64,000 nucleotides of DNA, taken from contig NZ_SJZG01000005.1 of assembly GCF_004959775.1 (NCBI RefSeq), forward strand, positions 1-64,000, given 5' to 3'. Source of the stretch: Agromyces sp. H66. Lineage in GTDB: Bacteria > Actinomycetota > Actinomycetes > Actinomycetales > Microbacteriaceae. Below are positions 51,974-61,088 of the stretch, piece by piece (the stretch's first letter is position 1; each line of letters begins with the position of its first letter). The notes under the pieces were generated by a model. That model saw nothing but the letters and a program-made list of their open reading frames with translations. It had not been told where the DNA came from and did not search any database. Both the position numbers and the translations under genes were made by a program.

Positions 51974-53812
51974 TCACCGGGCGAGCGGGACCTCGACGAT
52001 CGCCGGCCCCGTCACGGCCGTTCCGAGCGCCTCGTCGAGCTCACCTCGCGTCGCGGCGCGGGCATACTCCCAGCCGTAGGCGCGCGCGAGCGCGGCGAGG
52101 TCCACGTGCTGCGGCGTGAACTGCACCCGATCGAACGCCGTCGCCGACGCCGAGCCCGCGACCTCGAGCGCATCGAAGATCGTTCCGCCGCCGTCGTTGC
52201 CCACGATGACCTGGATCCTCGGCCGCGGCTCCGCGTCGCCGAGGAGGAGCGACCCGACATCGTGGAGCAGCGTGAGGTCGCCGACGAGGGCGCGAGTGAC
52301 GCCGGCGCGGGCGGGGTTCGGGGGCGTCGTGACATCCGTCGCCTGATCCTCGCCGGGCGCGGGCGACTGAGTGGCGATCGCGATGCCGAGCGCCGTGGCG
52401 ACCGTGCCGTCGATGCCCGCGAGGCCGCGGTTCGCATGGGCCGCGATGCGCCGGCCGGGCACGGCTCGGTCGGCGTCGCGGATCAGCCTCGAGGCGCCGA
52501 GCACGAGTCGGTCGTGCGGCCACGTCGCCGCCCATACCGCGTCGACGAGCACGCGGCGCGTCACCGGCGCGCGCACGGCCGCGAGCTGCGCTCGCATGTA
52601 GTCGCGCTGCGCCGCGAAGTCGGAGACGTGACCGGTCTCGTCGATGCCGCTGTGCACGGATGCCGCGGGCGGAAGCCCCTCGGCCAGGATCGCGCGACTC
52701 GCGTGCACCCAGCGCCCGACCCAGGCGCGCTCCTCGGCCGACTGGGGCCGCCGCACGGCCTGCACCGCGCGCTCGAAGCGCTTGACGCGCCGCCCCGGAT
52801 CGAACCACTCGATGCCCGACGGGGCCACGACGATGGTCTCGACGTCATCGCGCTGCACGAGTGCGGGCACCTCGCGCGAGAGCGTCGGATGCCCGAACAC
52901 CACGACGCGCTCGACGAGGTCGCCGAAGCCGGGCTCGCGCAGCAGTTCCCGGTAGGCCACGACGAGGTTGGGTCCGAAGTGCGCGCCGCTCGTGACCTCG
53001 GCGATGAGCGGCCAGCCGCCGTCGCGTGCGAACTCCTCGGCGACCGGTCCGGCGCCGGCGCCCGCGACCACGACCGTGCGCGGGCCGGGCTCGACGAGTG
53101 CCGCCGCGGGGTCCGCACCCTCCGCCGATCGAGGACCGCCCGGCGCAGCCGGACCCGTCTCGAGATCCGCCGGCGCCACGGGTGCGGCTTCGAGCGTGAT
53201 GACGGCCGACAGCGGCTCGCGGTACTGCAGGTTGAGGTGCACCGGGCCGGGACCGGGATTCGGCACGAACTCGCCCGCCGCGTCGCGACCGAGTGCCGCG
53301 GCGACGGCGTCGCGGGCGAGGCGGGCCGCGGCATCCGTCTCTCGGGGTTCGCCCTCGGGCGCGCCGATGTCGCGCTCCAGCCGAACCGCGCCGGCGAAGA
53401 TGCCGGGTTGCATGGTCGTCTGGTTCGAGCGGATGCCCCGGAGCTCCGCCGGGCGGTCGGCCGTGCATACGATGAGCGGCACGCCCGAATGGTGCGCCTC
53501 GAGCACGGCGGGGTGCAGGTTCGCGACGGCGGTGCCGGAGGTGGTCACCACGATCGCCGGACGACCGGACTCCACGGCGGTGCCGAGCGCGAGGAACGCC
53601 CCGCCACGCTCGTCGATGCGCACGTGCAGGCGAATCGCGCCGACCCGCTCGAGTTCGGCCGCGGCGAGCGCGAGCGCCTGCGACCGCGAACCGGGCGCGA
53701 CGACGACATCGCGCACGCCCGCCTCGACGAAGGCGCACAGGAGCGCCATCGCGGCATCGCTCGCGGGGCTCCGTCGGGCGTCGGGCGCCGTTCGGGGCTC
53801 CGGATCAGCCAT
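51974..53812 (-). CDS. menD: 2-succinyl-5-enolpyruvyl-6-hydroxy-3-cyclohexene-1-carboxylate synthase
   Basis: A 612-residue ThDP-dependent enzyme. N-terminal [35 protein letters not shown] and [17 protein letters not shown] (MenD-specific) are present; C-terminal ThDP site [17 protein letters not shown] with GNDGGGTIF. It condenses 2-oxoglutarate with isochorismate. ATG at 53812 overlaps the PLDc_N gene by eight bases. The linker around residues 205-240 is Ala/Pro-rich and slightly longer than usual. Confidence 0.93.
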   Translation of the reverse strand: MADPEPRTAPDARRSPASDAAMALLCAFVEAGVRDVVVAPGSRSQALALAAAELERVGAIRLHVRIDERGGAFLALGTAVESGRPAIVVTTSGTAVANLHPAVLEAHHSGVPLIVCTADRPAELRGIRSNQTTMQPGIFAGAVRLERDIGAPEGEPRETDAAARLARDAVAAALGRDAAGEFVPNPGPGPVHLNLQYREPLSAVITLEAAPVAPADLETGPAAPGGPRSAEGADPAAALVEPGPRTVVVAGAGAGPVAEEFARDGGWPLIAEVTSGAHFGPNLVVAYRELLREPGFGDLVERVVVFGHPTLSREVPALVQRDDVETIVVAPSGIEWFDPGRRVKRFERAVQAVRRPQSAEERAWVGRWVHASRAILAEGLPPAASVHSGIDETGHVSDFAAQRDYMRAQLAAVRAPVTRRVLVDAVWAATWPHDRLVLGASRLIRDADRAVPGRRIAAHANRGLAGIDGTVATALGIAIATQSPAPGEDQATDVTTPPNPARAGVTRALVGDLTLLHDVGSLLLGDAEPRPRIQVIVGNDGGGTIFDALEVAGSASATAFDRVQFTPQHVDLAALARAYGWEYARAATRGELDEALGTAVTGPAIVEVPLAR

Positions 53813-54239
53813 TCGGTCGTCCGGCAGGTCCCGTCTCGCCGGCATCGGGGGCGTCGGGCCGCTTGCGCTCCTCGCCCTTGCTCGTGCCGGCGGCGTCGCC
53901 GAATCGCGGCTGGTCGTCGGCGTCGAGTTCGGCGAGCTCCTGCTCCATGCGGCGGATGCGCTCGTTCTGCGCGGCATCCTCCCGGAGCTGGCGGAGGAAC
54001 TCCGCGTCGTCGTCGGGGGCGACCGTTCCGCCGCGCCGCGCGCCGATGCGATCGATGCGCCCGCGCCCGATGAGGAACCACAGCACGCCGCCGATGATCG
54101 GCACGAACAGGATGACGACGATCCACCAGCCACGACGCAGGCCTCGGATGCGCGTGCGGTCGAAGAACGCGCAGTCGGCGACGGCGTAGATCGTGAAGAT
54201 CACGGCGGCGACGCCGAGTCCGAAGAGCAGCCGGGCCAT
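53805..54239 (-). CDS. PLDc_N-domain membrane protein
   Basis: A 144-residue protein with two membrane helices ([41 protein letters not shown]), the phospholipase D-nuclease N-terminal type domain, then a charged coiled coil and Pro-rich tail. Small versions like this carry no nuclease part. TAGACT lies six bases before the ATG, so it is probably leaderless and is the promoter-proximal gene of the menD transcript. Confidence 0.88.
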   Translation of the reverse strand: MARLLFGLGVAAVIFTIYAVADCAFFDRTRIRGLRRGWWIVVILFVPIIGGVLWFLIGRGRIDRIGARRGGTVAPDDDAEFLRQLREDAAQNERIRRMEQELAELDADDQPRFGDAAGTSKGEERKRPDAPDAGETGPAGRPNG

Positions 54240-54313
54240 TCCCCCAGTCTAGGCGCGTACGCCCGGCCCGCGGCTGTGAGAGTACTCAGGGGAAGCCGAC
54301 CTACACTGTGAGG

Positions 54314-54604
54314 GTGAAGTCCGTGCCCGTCTGGATCTGGTACACCGCGTTGCGCATCCTGCTGTTCGCCGTGCCGCTCGCCGTGCTCCTCATCGCGGGC
54401 GTGAACCCGTGGGTGTCAGCGGCCGTCGCCGCCGTGTTCGGGTTCAGTGCGTCGGTCATCTTCCTGCGCCGCCAGCGCGAGTCGATCGCGAGCGACCTGT
54501 ACGAGGCACGTCACCGGGAGACCCCGGCCGTGCACGTCGACGACGAGGTGGAGGATGCCGCGGTCGACGCGGCCTCGACCGAGCGGCGCGACCACTCCGC
54601 GTAG
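54314..54604 (+). CDS. DUF4229 membrane protein
   Basis: A 96-residue protein with two membrane helices (WIWYTALRILLFAVPLAVLL; VSAAVAAVFGFSASVIFL) and a charged C-terminus. GTG at 54314 is chosen over GTG at 54308 because TACACT ends exactly six bases before it, matching the other leaderless starts. DUF4229 proteins are frequently encoded beside menaquinone genes in actinobacteria; function unknown. Confidence 0.8.
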   Translation: MKSVPVWIWYTALRILLFAVPLAVLLIAGVNPWVSAAVAAVFGFSASVIFLRRQRESIASDLYEARHRETPAVHVDDEVEDAAVDAASTERRDHSA

Positions 54605-54611
54605 CCCCCTG

Positions 54612-54682
54612 GAGCTTGTGCAGGCGATTCGCCTCGATGTCGCGGCTCAGGCGGGGATGGGTCCCATTCCCCTGCACGAGCT
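54612..54682. terminator. Convergent inverted repeat between DUF4229 and menA
   Basis: GAGCTTGTGCAGG (54612-54624) pairs with CCTGCACGAGCTT (54670-54682) except for one base, and an inner imperfect repeat GGGGATGGG/CCCATTCCCC fills the loop. It lies between two convergent stops and could terminate both transcripts. Confidence 0.6.
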
Positions 54683-54688
54683 TCGGGA

Positions 54689-55678
54689 TCAGAGCGCGAA
54701 CACGAGCCCCATCCCGAGCCCGTAGACCAGGGCCGTGATGCTCGCCAGCTGGAGCGCGAGCAGCAGCTCGCGCGGGGTCCGCCCCCAGAGCACGATGGCG
54801 CAGGCGGGCACCGCGATGAACAGTGCGAACTGCACGAGCACGGCCGCGGGATAGAACAGCGCGAAGAAGCCGGCGATCCCGAACGGCACGAGCATGAAGA
54901 CCGTGAACAGGATGCGCCCCGCGAGCGGCCCGACGAGCACCGCGAGCGTGCGCTTGCCGGCCGCCCGGTCCTGCTCGACGTCGCGCAGGTTGTTCGCCAT
55001 GAGCACGGCGCACGCGATGAGCCCGACGCCGACGCCGCCGAGCCAGGCCTCGAGGTTCACGGTGAGCGCCTGCACGTACGCGGAGCCCGCGGTCGCGACG
55101 AGCCCGAAGAACACGAACACGAACAGCTCGCCGAGGCCGTAGTACCCGTAGGGTCGCCGGCCGCCCGTGTAGAACCAGGCGGCGACGATCGCCACGGCGC
55201 CGACGGCGAGCAGCCACCACTGCTCGGTCACGATGGTGAGCGCGAGGCCCGCGATCGCGGCGAGCGCGAAGAAGCTGAGGGCGACCGCCAGCACGTGCTT
55301 CGGCTTGGCGGCACCCGAGCCGGTGAGCCGCGCCGGCCCGACGCGATGGTCGTCGGTGCCGCGAACGCCGTCGGAGTAGTCGTTGGCGTAGTTCACCGCG
55401 ATCTGCAGGGCGAGCGCGACGACGAGGGCGAGCAGTGCGCGGGCCGGATGCCACGGGCCGTCCGGGATGGCGACGACCCCCGCTCCCGTGCCGAGCGCGA
55501 CCGGCGCGATCGCCAGCGGCAGGGTGCGCAGGCGCGCCCCGGCGACCCAGTCGGCGACCGTCGCGGGGCCGCGGGCGACGGTGGGCGCGGCGGAGCGCTT
55601 GGCGGGGTTTCCGGAGCGCCGGTGCGCGTGCTCGCGGACGTCGGCGGGGTTCATGCGCTGGGGTTTCGGGCGTGCCAC
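54689..55678 (-). CDS. menA: 1,4-dihydroxy-2-naphthoate polyprenyltransferase
   Basis: A 329-residue UbiA-type membrane prenyltransferase with about nine helices. The substrate motif NYANDYSDGVRGTDD and the second Asp site NNLRDVEQDRAAGKRTLAV are intact. It attaches the polyprenyl chain to DHNA to make demethylmenaquinone. GTG at 55678 follows TAGCAT by six bases, so it is probably leaderless; the first 35 residues are a basic cytoplasmic tail. Confidence 0.93.
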   Translation of the reverse strand: MARPKPQRMNPADVREHAHRRSGNPAKRSAAPTVARGPATVADWVAGARLRTLPLAIAPVALGTGAGVVAIPDGPWHPARALLALVVALALQIAVNYANDYSDGVRGTDDHRVGPARLTGSGAAKPKHVLAVALSFFALAAIAGLALTIVTEQWWLLAVGAVAIVAAWFYTGGRRPYGYYGLGELFVFVFFGLVATAGSAYVQALTVNLEAWLGGVGVGLIACAVLMANNLRDVEQDRAAGKRTLAVLVGPLAGRILFTVFMLVPFGIAGFFALFYPAAVLVQFALFIAVPACAIVLWGRTPRELLLALQLASITALVYGLGMGLVFAL

Positions 55679-55744
55679 ACCGACATGCTAGTCAGGCCAC
55701 CCGAGGCGGGCGTGGGTCCGGGCCGGATCGGTCGAGCGGATGCC

Positions 55745-56191
55745 TCAGCGCACGTCCTTCACCGCGTCGAGGTAGCGCGCCACCACCTCGAGTTCGTCGA
55801 CCGTGAACTGCTCGTGCACGCGGCGCATTGCCTCGAGGATGGTGCCGTACGGGTCATCCTCGCCGCCCTGTCCGACGCCGGCCGCGGCCTCGGGACGAAC
55901 GCGCACCACGACGCGCCTGCGGTCGTCGGGATCGGTCGTGCGCTCGATGTATCCGTGCTTCTCGAGCCGGTCGAGCACGCGCGTCGTCGTGCTGGTGGGC
56001 AACTCGGTCTGCTGGCTGACCTCACCGGCCGTCATCGGCGCGCCGTTGCGCGCGATGAAGCCGAGCGCCTGCAGGTCGACGACGTTGAGCCCGAGCGAAC
56101 GGGCGATGCGCTCGTTCGTCATCACCGATGACGCGATCACGAGCTGGAGCAGGCCGACGATGCGCCCGGTGACCTCGGCCCTGCTTGACAT
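55745..56191 (-). CDS. MarR family regulator
   Basis: A 148-residue winged-helix regulator. DLQALGFIARNGAPMTAGEV, then STTTRVLDRLEKHGYIER and DPDDRRRVVVRV (wing) are classical MarR. It is divergent from the MFS exporter gene, with palindromic sites between, so it probably represses both until a toxic compound binds. Confidence 0.92.
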   Translation of the reverse strand: MSSRAEVTGRIVGLLQLVIASSVMTNERIARSLGLNVVDLQALGFIARNGAPMTAGEVSQQTELPTSTTTRVLDRLEKHGYIERTTDPDDRRRVVVRVRPEAAAGVGQGGEDDPYGTILEAMRRVHEQFTVDELEVVARYLDAVKDVR

Positions 56192-56221
56192 GCCTCGCCC
56201 GACTCCTTATCGTTCCCGTTG

Positions 56222-56250
56222 TGGGATTATCCCATACTGAAAATATCCCA
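56222..56250. promoter_or_regulatory. MarR operator
   Basis: TGGGATTATCCCA (56222-56234) is a palindrome around one base and a second half-site TATCCCA ends at 56250. It lies between divergent marR and MFS genes, close to both promoters. Confidence 0.7.
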
Positions 56251-56304
56251 TACCGAGACAGTTCCGCCTCGGAGACATCCTCAGCATACGAAAGGGCGGC
56301 CGGC

Positions 56305-57795
56305 ATGACCACCGCACCACGCCGCGGCCTCGCCATCGGCATCCTCCTCTTCGCCTCGTTCATGGACCTGCTCGACGTCACGATCGTGCAGGTCGCGCTG
56401 CCGTCGATCGGCGCCGACCTCGGGGCATCCGACGCGCAACTGGAATGGATCGTGAGCGGCTACATGCTCGCCTTCGCCGTTGCCCTCATCACGGGCGGTC
56501 GCCTCGGCGACCTCTACGGCCGCCGGCGCATCTTCCTCCTCGGCATCGCCGGGTTCACGCTCTCGTCGGCCGTCGCCGCAGCCGCATGGTCGGGCGACGC
56601 GCTCGTCGTCGCCCGCATCGCGCAGGGGCTCTTCGCGGCGCTCATGGTGCCGCAGCTGCTCGCCTCGGTGCAGGCGCTGTTCACGCCGCGCGAGCGCGCC
56701 CCGATGTACGGCCTCATCGGCGCCGTGGCGGGCCTCGCCGCGGTCGCCGGACCCGTGCTCGGCGGCTGGCTCGTCGACGCCGACCTGTGGGGACTCGGCT
56801 GGCGCACGGTGTTCCTCATCAACATCCCCGTCGGCATCGTCATCGTCGGGCTGGCAGCCCGGTTCGTGCCCGAGACCCGCTCTCCCCGGCCGATGCGCCT
56901 CGACGTCGCCGGGGTGCTGCTGCTCACCGCCGTGGTGCTCGCCTTCATGGTGCCGCTCGTCGAGGGACAGACGCTCGGCTGGCCGGCCTGGCTCTGGCTG
57001 CCGGTGATCGCCGGCATCCTGCTGCTCCTCGCCTTCGTCTCCCACGAGCGTCGGCGGATGCGCCGCGATGGCTCGGCGCTCCTGCCCATGCCGCTCTTCG
57101 CCGATCGCGGCTTCTCGGCGGGCGTCGTCACGCAGGCTGCGTTCCAGGGCGCGCTCAACGCCTTCACCCTGCCGTTCGTCATCTACCTGCAGGCGGGGCT
57201 CGGCTTCGACGCCCTCACCGCGGGCCTCAACCTGCTCGCCTTCAGCCTCGGCGCACTCCTCGGCACGGGCGCGGTCATCCCGCTCGTGCCGCGCGTCGGC
57301 AAGTTCCTCGTCACGGCGGGTTCGGTGCTCCTCGCGACGGGCGTGCTCTGGGTGTTCGCCGTCGTCGCCGAGGCGGGCGCCGCGTTCAGCGGGTGGGCGG
57401 CGGTCTGGCCGATGCTCCTCGCGGGGTTCGGACTCTCGTTGCTCATCATCCCGCTCATCGACGTCGCGCTGGCCACGGTTCCGGTCGCCGATGCCGGTTC
57501 GGCATCGGGTGCGTTCAGCACCTTCCAGCAGCTCGGCGCCGCGACGGGCGTGGCGGTCTCGACGACCGTCTTCTTCACGATCGTCGGCGACGACTTGAGC
57601 CGTGAGCACGTGGTGCAGGCCCTGCAGGCCTCGGTCCAGGTGTCGGTCGCCGGCTTCGCCATCGCCGCGCTCGCGAGCCTGCTGCTGCCGAGCCGCCGCC
57701 GCGTGCTGGCGCACCTCGACGAGGCGAAGCGGCTGGCCGAGCTCGACGCCGAGCCCGAAGCGGTGGCACGCCAGGCCGCGCCGACGGCGCCGTGA
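56305..57795 (+). CDS. MFS drug exporter (EmrB/QacA, DHA2-type, about 14 spans)
   Basis: A 496-residue transporter. Motif LLDVTIVQVALPSIGADLG in helix 1 and GGRLGDLYGRRRIFLLG after helix 2 are hallmarks of the DHA2 multidrug group. ATG at 56305 has AAAGGG upstream; the frame stays open further 5' but that part overlaps the MarR operator. It is the likely target of the divergent MarR regulator. Substrate unknown. Confidence 0.92.
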   Translation: MTTAPRRGLAIGILLFASFMDLLDVTIVQVALPSIGADLGASDAQLEWIVSGYMLAFAVALITGGRLGDLYGRRRIFLLGIAGFTLSSAVAAAAWSGDALVVARIAQGLFAALMVPQLLASVQALFTPRERAPMYGLIGAVAGLAAVAGPVLGGWLVDADLWGLGWRTVFLINIPVGIVIVGLAARFVPETRSPRPMRLDVAGVLLLTAVVLAFMVPLVEGQTLGWPAWLWLPVIAGILLLLAFVSHERRRMRRDGSALLPMPLFADRGFSAGVVTQAAFQGALNAFTLPFVIYLQAGLGFDALTAGLNLLAFSLGALLGTGAVIPLVPRVGKFLVTAGSVLLATGVLWVFAVVAEAGAAFSGWAAVWPMLLAGFGLSLLIIPLIDVALATVPVADAGSASGAFSTFQQLGAATGVAVSTTVFFTIVGDDLSREHVVQALQASVQVSVAGFAIAALASLLLPSRRRVLAHLDEAKRLAELDAEPEAVARQAAPTAP

Positions 57796-57820
57796 CGGGC
57801 CGACTCCCGGCGCCTGCGGC

Positions 57821-57854
57821 GAATGTGGCTATAATCGGCGCATGAATGTGGCTA
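57821..57854. promoter_or_regulatory. vapBC promoter with direct repeat
   Basis: A consensus TATAAT (57830-57835) ends six bases before the antitoxin ATG, so the mRNA is probably leaderless. GAATGTGGCTA occurs at 57821-57831 and 57844-57854, flanking the -10 and start, a likely site of antitoxin self-repression. Confidence 0.7.
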
Positions 57855-58114
57855 CATCATCGAACGTCGGGATCCGCGAGCTCCGGGACACGCTCAGTCG
57901 GCAGCTCGCACGAGTCCGCCAGGGCGAAACGGTCGTCGTGACCGACCACGGCAAGCCGATCGCCCGCATCGTCCCCATCGAAGCCGAGTCGCCGATCGAG
58001 CGGATGATCGCCGAGGGCTTCGCCCGGCCGCCGTTGCGTCCGAAAGCCACGCTTCCGACTCCGATCACGGCATCGGGCACCGTCTCCGATCTCATCGCCG
58101 AGCAACGGCGGTGA
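57842..58114 (+). CDS. Phd/YefM-family antitoxin of a vapBC module
   Basis: A 90-residue antitoxin: VGIRELRDTLSRQLARVRQGE and VVVTDHGKPIARIVPIE are the Phd DNA-binding fold. The C-terminus (RMIAEGFARPPL onward) would wrap the toxin. The next gene starts four bases before its stop (GTGA). Confidence 0.9.
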   Translation: MNVATSSNVGIRELRDTLSRQLARVRQGETVVVTDHGKPIARIVPIEAESPIERMIAEGFARPPLRPKATLPTPITASGTVSDLIAEQRR

Positions 58115-58548
58115 TCGCATACCTCGACACGTCGGCGATCATCCCGTTGATCATCGATGAACCCGGCTCTGCCCGCGCCCGGCGCGTGTGGCTCGCGGCC
58201 GACGAGGTGGTCGTCAGCCTGCTGGCCTACGTCGAAGCAGCGGCCGCGCTCGCTCGCGCCGAACGGATGGGTCGCCTCGACGCAGACCGGCATCGGGATT
58301 CGATGGTCACGCTCGAGCGCCTCTGGGGCTCGGTCGTGGTCGTGGAACCCCGCGAGGACTCGGTGCTCCATGCGGCCGCACTCAGCCGGCGCTTCGGACT
58401 CCGAGGGTACGACGCCGTGCACTGCGCGACCGCCGTCGAGGCGGCGAGCGAGGACTTCGTGGCAGTCTCGGGCGATCGGGACCTGATCGCGGCCTGGCGT
58501 GAGCTCGGCCTCGCGACCGTCGACACGAACGGCTCCGCGACCCGCTAA
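58111..58548 (+). CDS. VapC-type PIN-domain toxin
   Basis: A 145-residue RNase toxin, complete. The acidic PIN residues sit in MIAYLDTSAIIPL, LLAYVEAAAALAR, LRGYDAVHCATAV and VSGDRDLIAAW. Expected target is tRNA or other RNA. GTG start at 58111 is coupled to the antitoxin. Its stop overlaps that of menE on the other strand. It is the only intact PIN toxin in the window; two others are remnants. Confidence 0.92.
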   Translation: MIAYLDTSAIIPLIIDEPGSARARRVWLAADEVVVSLLAYVEAAAALARAERMGRLDADRHRDSMVTLERLWGSVVVVEPREDSVLHAAALSRRFGLRGYDAVHCATAVEAASEDFVAVSGDRDLIAAWRELGLATVDTNGSATR

Positions 58549-59756
58549 CTCGAGAGCATCGCGGCGATCGCGCGACGGTCGGGCTTGCCCGACGCGAGGA
58601 GCGGCATCCGGTCGACGAACTCGAGCCGCACGGGCCGTGCAGCGGGCGGGAGTCCGGCGGCGTCGGTCGCCCGGGCGAGCGTCGCGAGCGCATCGGATGT
58701 CGCGGCGGCTTCCGTTCCCGTCGCGACCACCGCCGGCCGCTCCCCCCACTCGGGATCCGTCACGCGCACCACGACGGCGTCGGCGAAGCCGGGCCGGGCG
58801 CGGATCGCCCGCTCGACCTCGCCGAGCGCGACCTTCACCCCGCCCGAGATGATCACGTCGTCGGCGCGCCCGAGGATGCGCAGCGTGCCGTCGTGCTCGA
58901 TGCGACCGAGATCCCCGGTGCGATACCAGCGCGTTCCATCGGCGTCGGCCACGAAGGCGGCCGCGGTGCGCTCGGGGTCGCCGAGGTATCCGTCGGCGAG
59001 CATCGGCCCGGTCAGCTCGACGAGGCCATCGACGATGCGCGCACCCACGCCGTCGAGCGGACGCCCGTCGTAGACGCATCCGCCCGACGTCTCGCTGGAA
59101 CCGTACGTGCGGGTTACCCGCGCGCCGAGCACGTCGGCGGCGACGATGAGCGACGGCGGCGCGGCCTGGCCGCCGAGCAGGATCCGGTCGAACGAGCGCA
59201 GCGCCTCGGCGATGCGGCGGTCGGACTCGGCCGCGTCGACGAGGCGGCCGAGCTGCACCGGCACGAGCGAGGTGTACCGGGGTCGCCGCCGGTCCAGCCG
59301 TGCGGATGCCGCAGCGAACGCGGCCGGGTCGAAGTGCTCGCCGCCGACCAGGACGGGTTCGGTGCCCGCGACGATGGATCGCACGAGCACCTGGGCGCCC
59401 GCGATGTAGTGCGCAGGCAGGGCGAGGAGCCACTGCCCGGGCCCGTCGAGTGCTGCCGCCGTCGCCGCCGCGCTCGCGCGCAGCGCGGCCGCCGAGAGCA
59501 GCACGCGCTTCGGGGCATCCGTCGACCCGCTCGTCTCCACGACGAGCGCGACGCCGTCGTCGACCTGTTCCCTCTCCCGCCGAGTGTTGACGTTCCCCCG
59601 GTCCGGCGCCGCGGCAGCGTCATCACTCGACGGGAACGTCAACACTCGCAAGGCGGGGTCGACCGGCCAGACGGCGGGCCCGCCGTCGAGCGCGACGCGG
59701 AGCGCACGGCTCACCGCCGCGACATCCGAGGCCGCAACCTGATTGACGGGTTTCAT
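58545..59756 (-). CDS. menE: O-succinylbenzoate-CoA ligase
   Basis: A 403-residue acyl-CoA ligase, shorter than most AMP-forming ligases as MenE often is. P-loop VVETSGSTDAPKRVLLS, GSSETSGGCVYDG, YRTGDLGRIEHDG, and DDVIISGGVKV motifs are present, with the C-terminal Lys in LASGKPDRRA. It makes OSB-CoA. Residues about 37-60 (TFPSSDDAAAAPDRGNVNTR) are encoded by a 17-bp perfect inverted repeat and its loop, inserted in frame. The start is 15 bases after the menB stop. Confidence 0.9.
   Translation of the reverse strand: MKPVNQVAASDVAAVSRALRVALDGGPAVWPVDPALRVLTFPSSDDAAAAPDRGNVNTRREREQVDDGVALVVETSGSTDAPKRVLLSAAALRASAAATAAALDGPGQWLLALPAHYIAGAQVLVRSIVAGTEPVLVGGEHFDPAAFAAASARLDRRRPRYTSLVPVQLGRLVDAAESDRRIAEALRSFDRILLGGQAAPPSLIVAADVLGARVTRTYGSSETSGGCVYDGRPLDGVGARIVDGLVELTGPMLADGYLGDPERTAAAFVADADGTRWYRTGDLGRIEHDGTLRILGRADDVIISGGVKVALGEVERAIRARPGFADAVVVRVTDPEWGERPAVVATGTEAAATSDALATLARATDAAGLPPAARPVRLEFVDRMPLLASGKPDRRAIAAMLSS
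59581..59648. repeat. Perfect 17-bp inverted repeat inside menE
   Basis: CGAGTGTTGACGTTCCC (59581-59597) and its exact complement (59632-59648) with a 34-base loop, inside the menE coding region. It looks like an inserted palindromic repeat element tolerated in frame. Confidence 0.85.
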
Positions 59757-59771
59757 TTCGAGCCCAGCGGA

Positions 59772-60716
59772 TCAGAAGTGCCATGGGTACGGGCCCCAGT
59801 CGGGCTCGCGCTTCTCGAGGAACGCGTCGCGGCCCTCGACGGCCTCGTCGGTGCCGTAGGCGAGCCTGGTCGCCTCGCCCGCGAACACCTGCTGGCCGAC
59901 CATGCCGTCGTCGACCGCGTTGAACGCGAACTTCAGCATGCGGATCGCCGTCGGCGACTTCGTGAGGATGGTGCGCGCCATCGCGATCGCCTCGCGCTCG
60001 AGGTCGGCGTGCGGCACGACCCGGTTCACCGCGCCCATCTCGTAGGCGCGCTCGGCCGAGTACTCCTCGGCGAGGAAGAACACCTCGCGCGCGAACTTCT
60101 GGCCGATCTGGCGCGCGAAGTACGCCGACCCGTAGCCGGCGTCGAAGCTGCCGACGTCGGCATCCGTCTGCTTGAACCGGCCGTGCTCGCGGCTCGCGAT
60201 CGTGAGGTCGCACACGACGTGCAGCGAGTGGCCGCCGCCCGCCGCCCACCCCGGCACGACCGCGATGACGACCTTCGGCATGAAGCGGATGAGCCGCTGC
60301 ACCTCGAGGATGTGCAGGCGCCCGACCGCGGCGTGGCTGCCGTGCGAACCGCCTGCGCCCTCGACGATCGCCGTCTCAGCGTCGGAGTACTTGTACCCGT
60401 CGCGCCCGCGGATGCGCTGGTCGCCGCCGGAGCAGAACGCCCAGCCGCCGTCCTTCTCGCTCGGCCCGTTGCCCGTGAGCAGCACGACGCCGATCCGGGG
60501 GTTCGTGCGCGCGTCCTCGAGCGCGCGGTAGAGCTCGTCGACCGTCTGCGGCCGGAACGCGTTGCGCACCTCGGGACGGTCGAACGCGATGCGGGCGATG
60601 CGCCCGTCGGCGGAGTGGTGGTACGTGATGTCGGTGAAACCGCCAGAGCCGGTGACGGATGCCGCGGCATCCGTCCACTCGCTCGCGTCGAACAGTTCGG
60701 AGACCTGGCGTGCCAT
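59772..60716 (-). CDS. menB: 1,4-dihydroxy-2-naphthoyl-CoA synthase
   Basis: A 314-residue crotonase-family enzyme. ARIAFDRPEVRNAFRPQT, AFCSGGDQRIRG, VVPGWAAGGGHSLHVVCDL and SFDAGYGSAYFARQIG are the MenB pattern, including the C-terminal WGPYPWHF. It cyclises OSB-CoA. TAGGCT ends six bases before the ATG, indicating a leaderless mRNA. menE follows 15 bases downstream, so menB-menE form an operon. Confidence 0.95.
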   Translation of the reverse strand: MARQVSELFDASEWTDAAASVTGSGGFTDITYHHSADGRIARIAFDRPEVRNAFRPQTVDELYRALEDARTNPRIGVVLLTGNGPSEKDGGWAFCSGGDQRIRGRDGYKYSDAETAIVEGAGGSHGSHAAVGRLHILEVQRLIRFMPKVVIAVVPGWAAGGGHSLHVVCDLTIASREHGRFKQTDADVGSFDAGYGSAYFARQIGQKFAREVFFLAEEYSAERAYEMGAVNRVVPHADLEREAIAMARTILTKSPTAIRMLKFAFNAVDDGMVGQQVFAGEATRLAYGTDEAVEGRDAFLEKREPDWGPYPWHF

Positions 60717-60771
60717 GCGCCCAGCCTATTCCCGGCGGTCGGGGCATCCGCTCGCGCGGTCGACCGGTCGT

Positions 60772-60999
60772 TCAGGTCGCGACGCCGGGCGCCGCGGGCG
60801 CCGGACCGCCGGTGAGCAACGACACCACGGCGGCGTAGACGATCGACCCCACCCAGACGGCGCCGTAGGTGAGCGGGATGAGCGCGGCGACGACGACCAC
60901 GAGGCCGATGACGGCGATCGCGACGTTGCGTCCGGCGGAGTCGCGCACCTCGGTGTCTTCAGCGGCCTCGACGCCGAGCGTGGCGAATTCGTCGGACAT
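60772..60999 (-). CDS. Small two-span membrane protein
   Basis: A 75-residue protein starting MSDEFATLGVEAAEDTEVRD at 60999, with a G-rich ribosome site. One to two membrane helices (NVAIAVIGLVVVVAALIPL; SIVYAAVVSLLTG) and a short Pro/Ala tail. It lies between menB and divergent menC in the position where many Microbacteriaceae carry a small hypothetical gene. Function unknown. Confidence 0.7.
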   Translation of the reverse strand: MSDEFATLGVEAAEDTEVRDSAGRNVAIAVIGLVVVVAALIPLTYGAVWVGSIVYAAVVSLLTGGPAPAAPGVAT

Positions 61000-61088
61000 G
61001 TGCACCCCCAGGTCGGTACACGGTAGCAGGTGGCGACTCCGGTTTCCCGGGGGCGCGAACGGATGCCGCGGGGTGACACGATGGGAGG

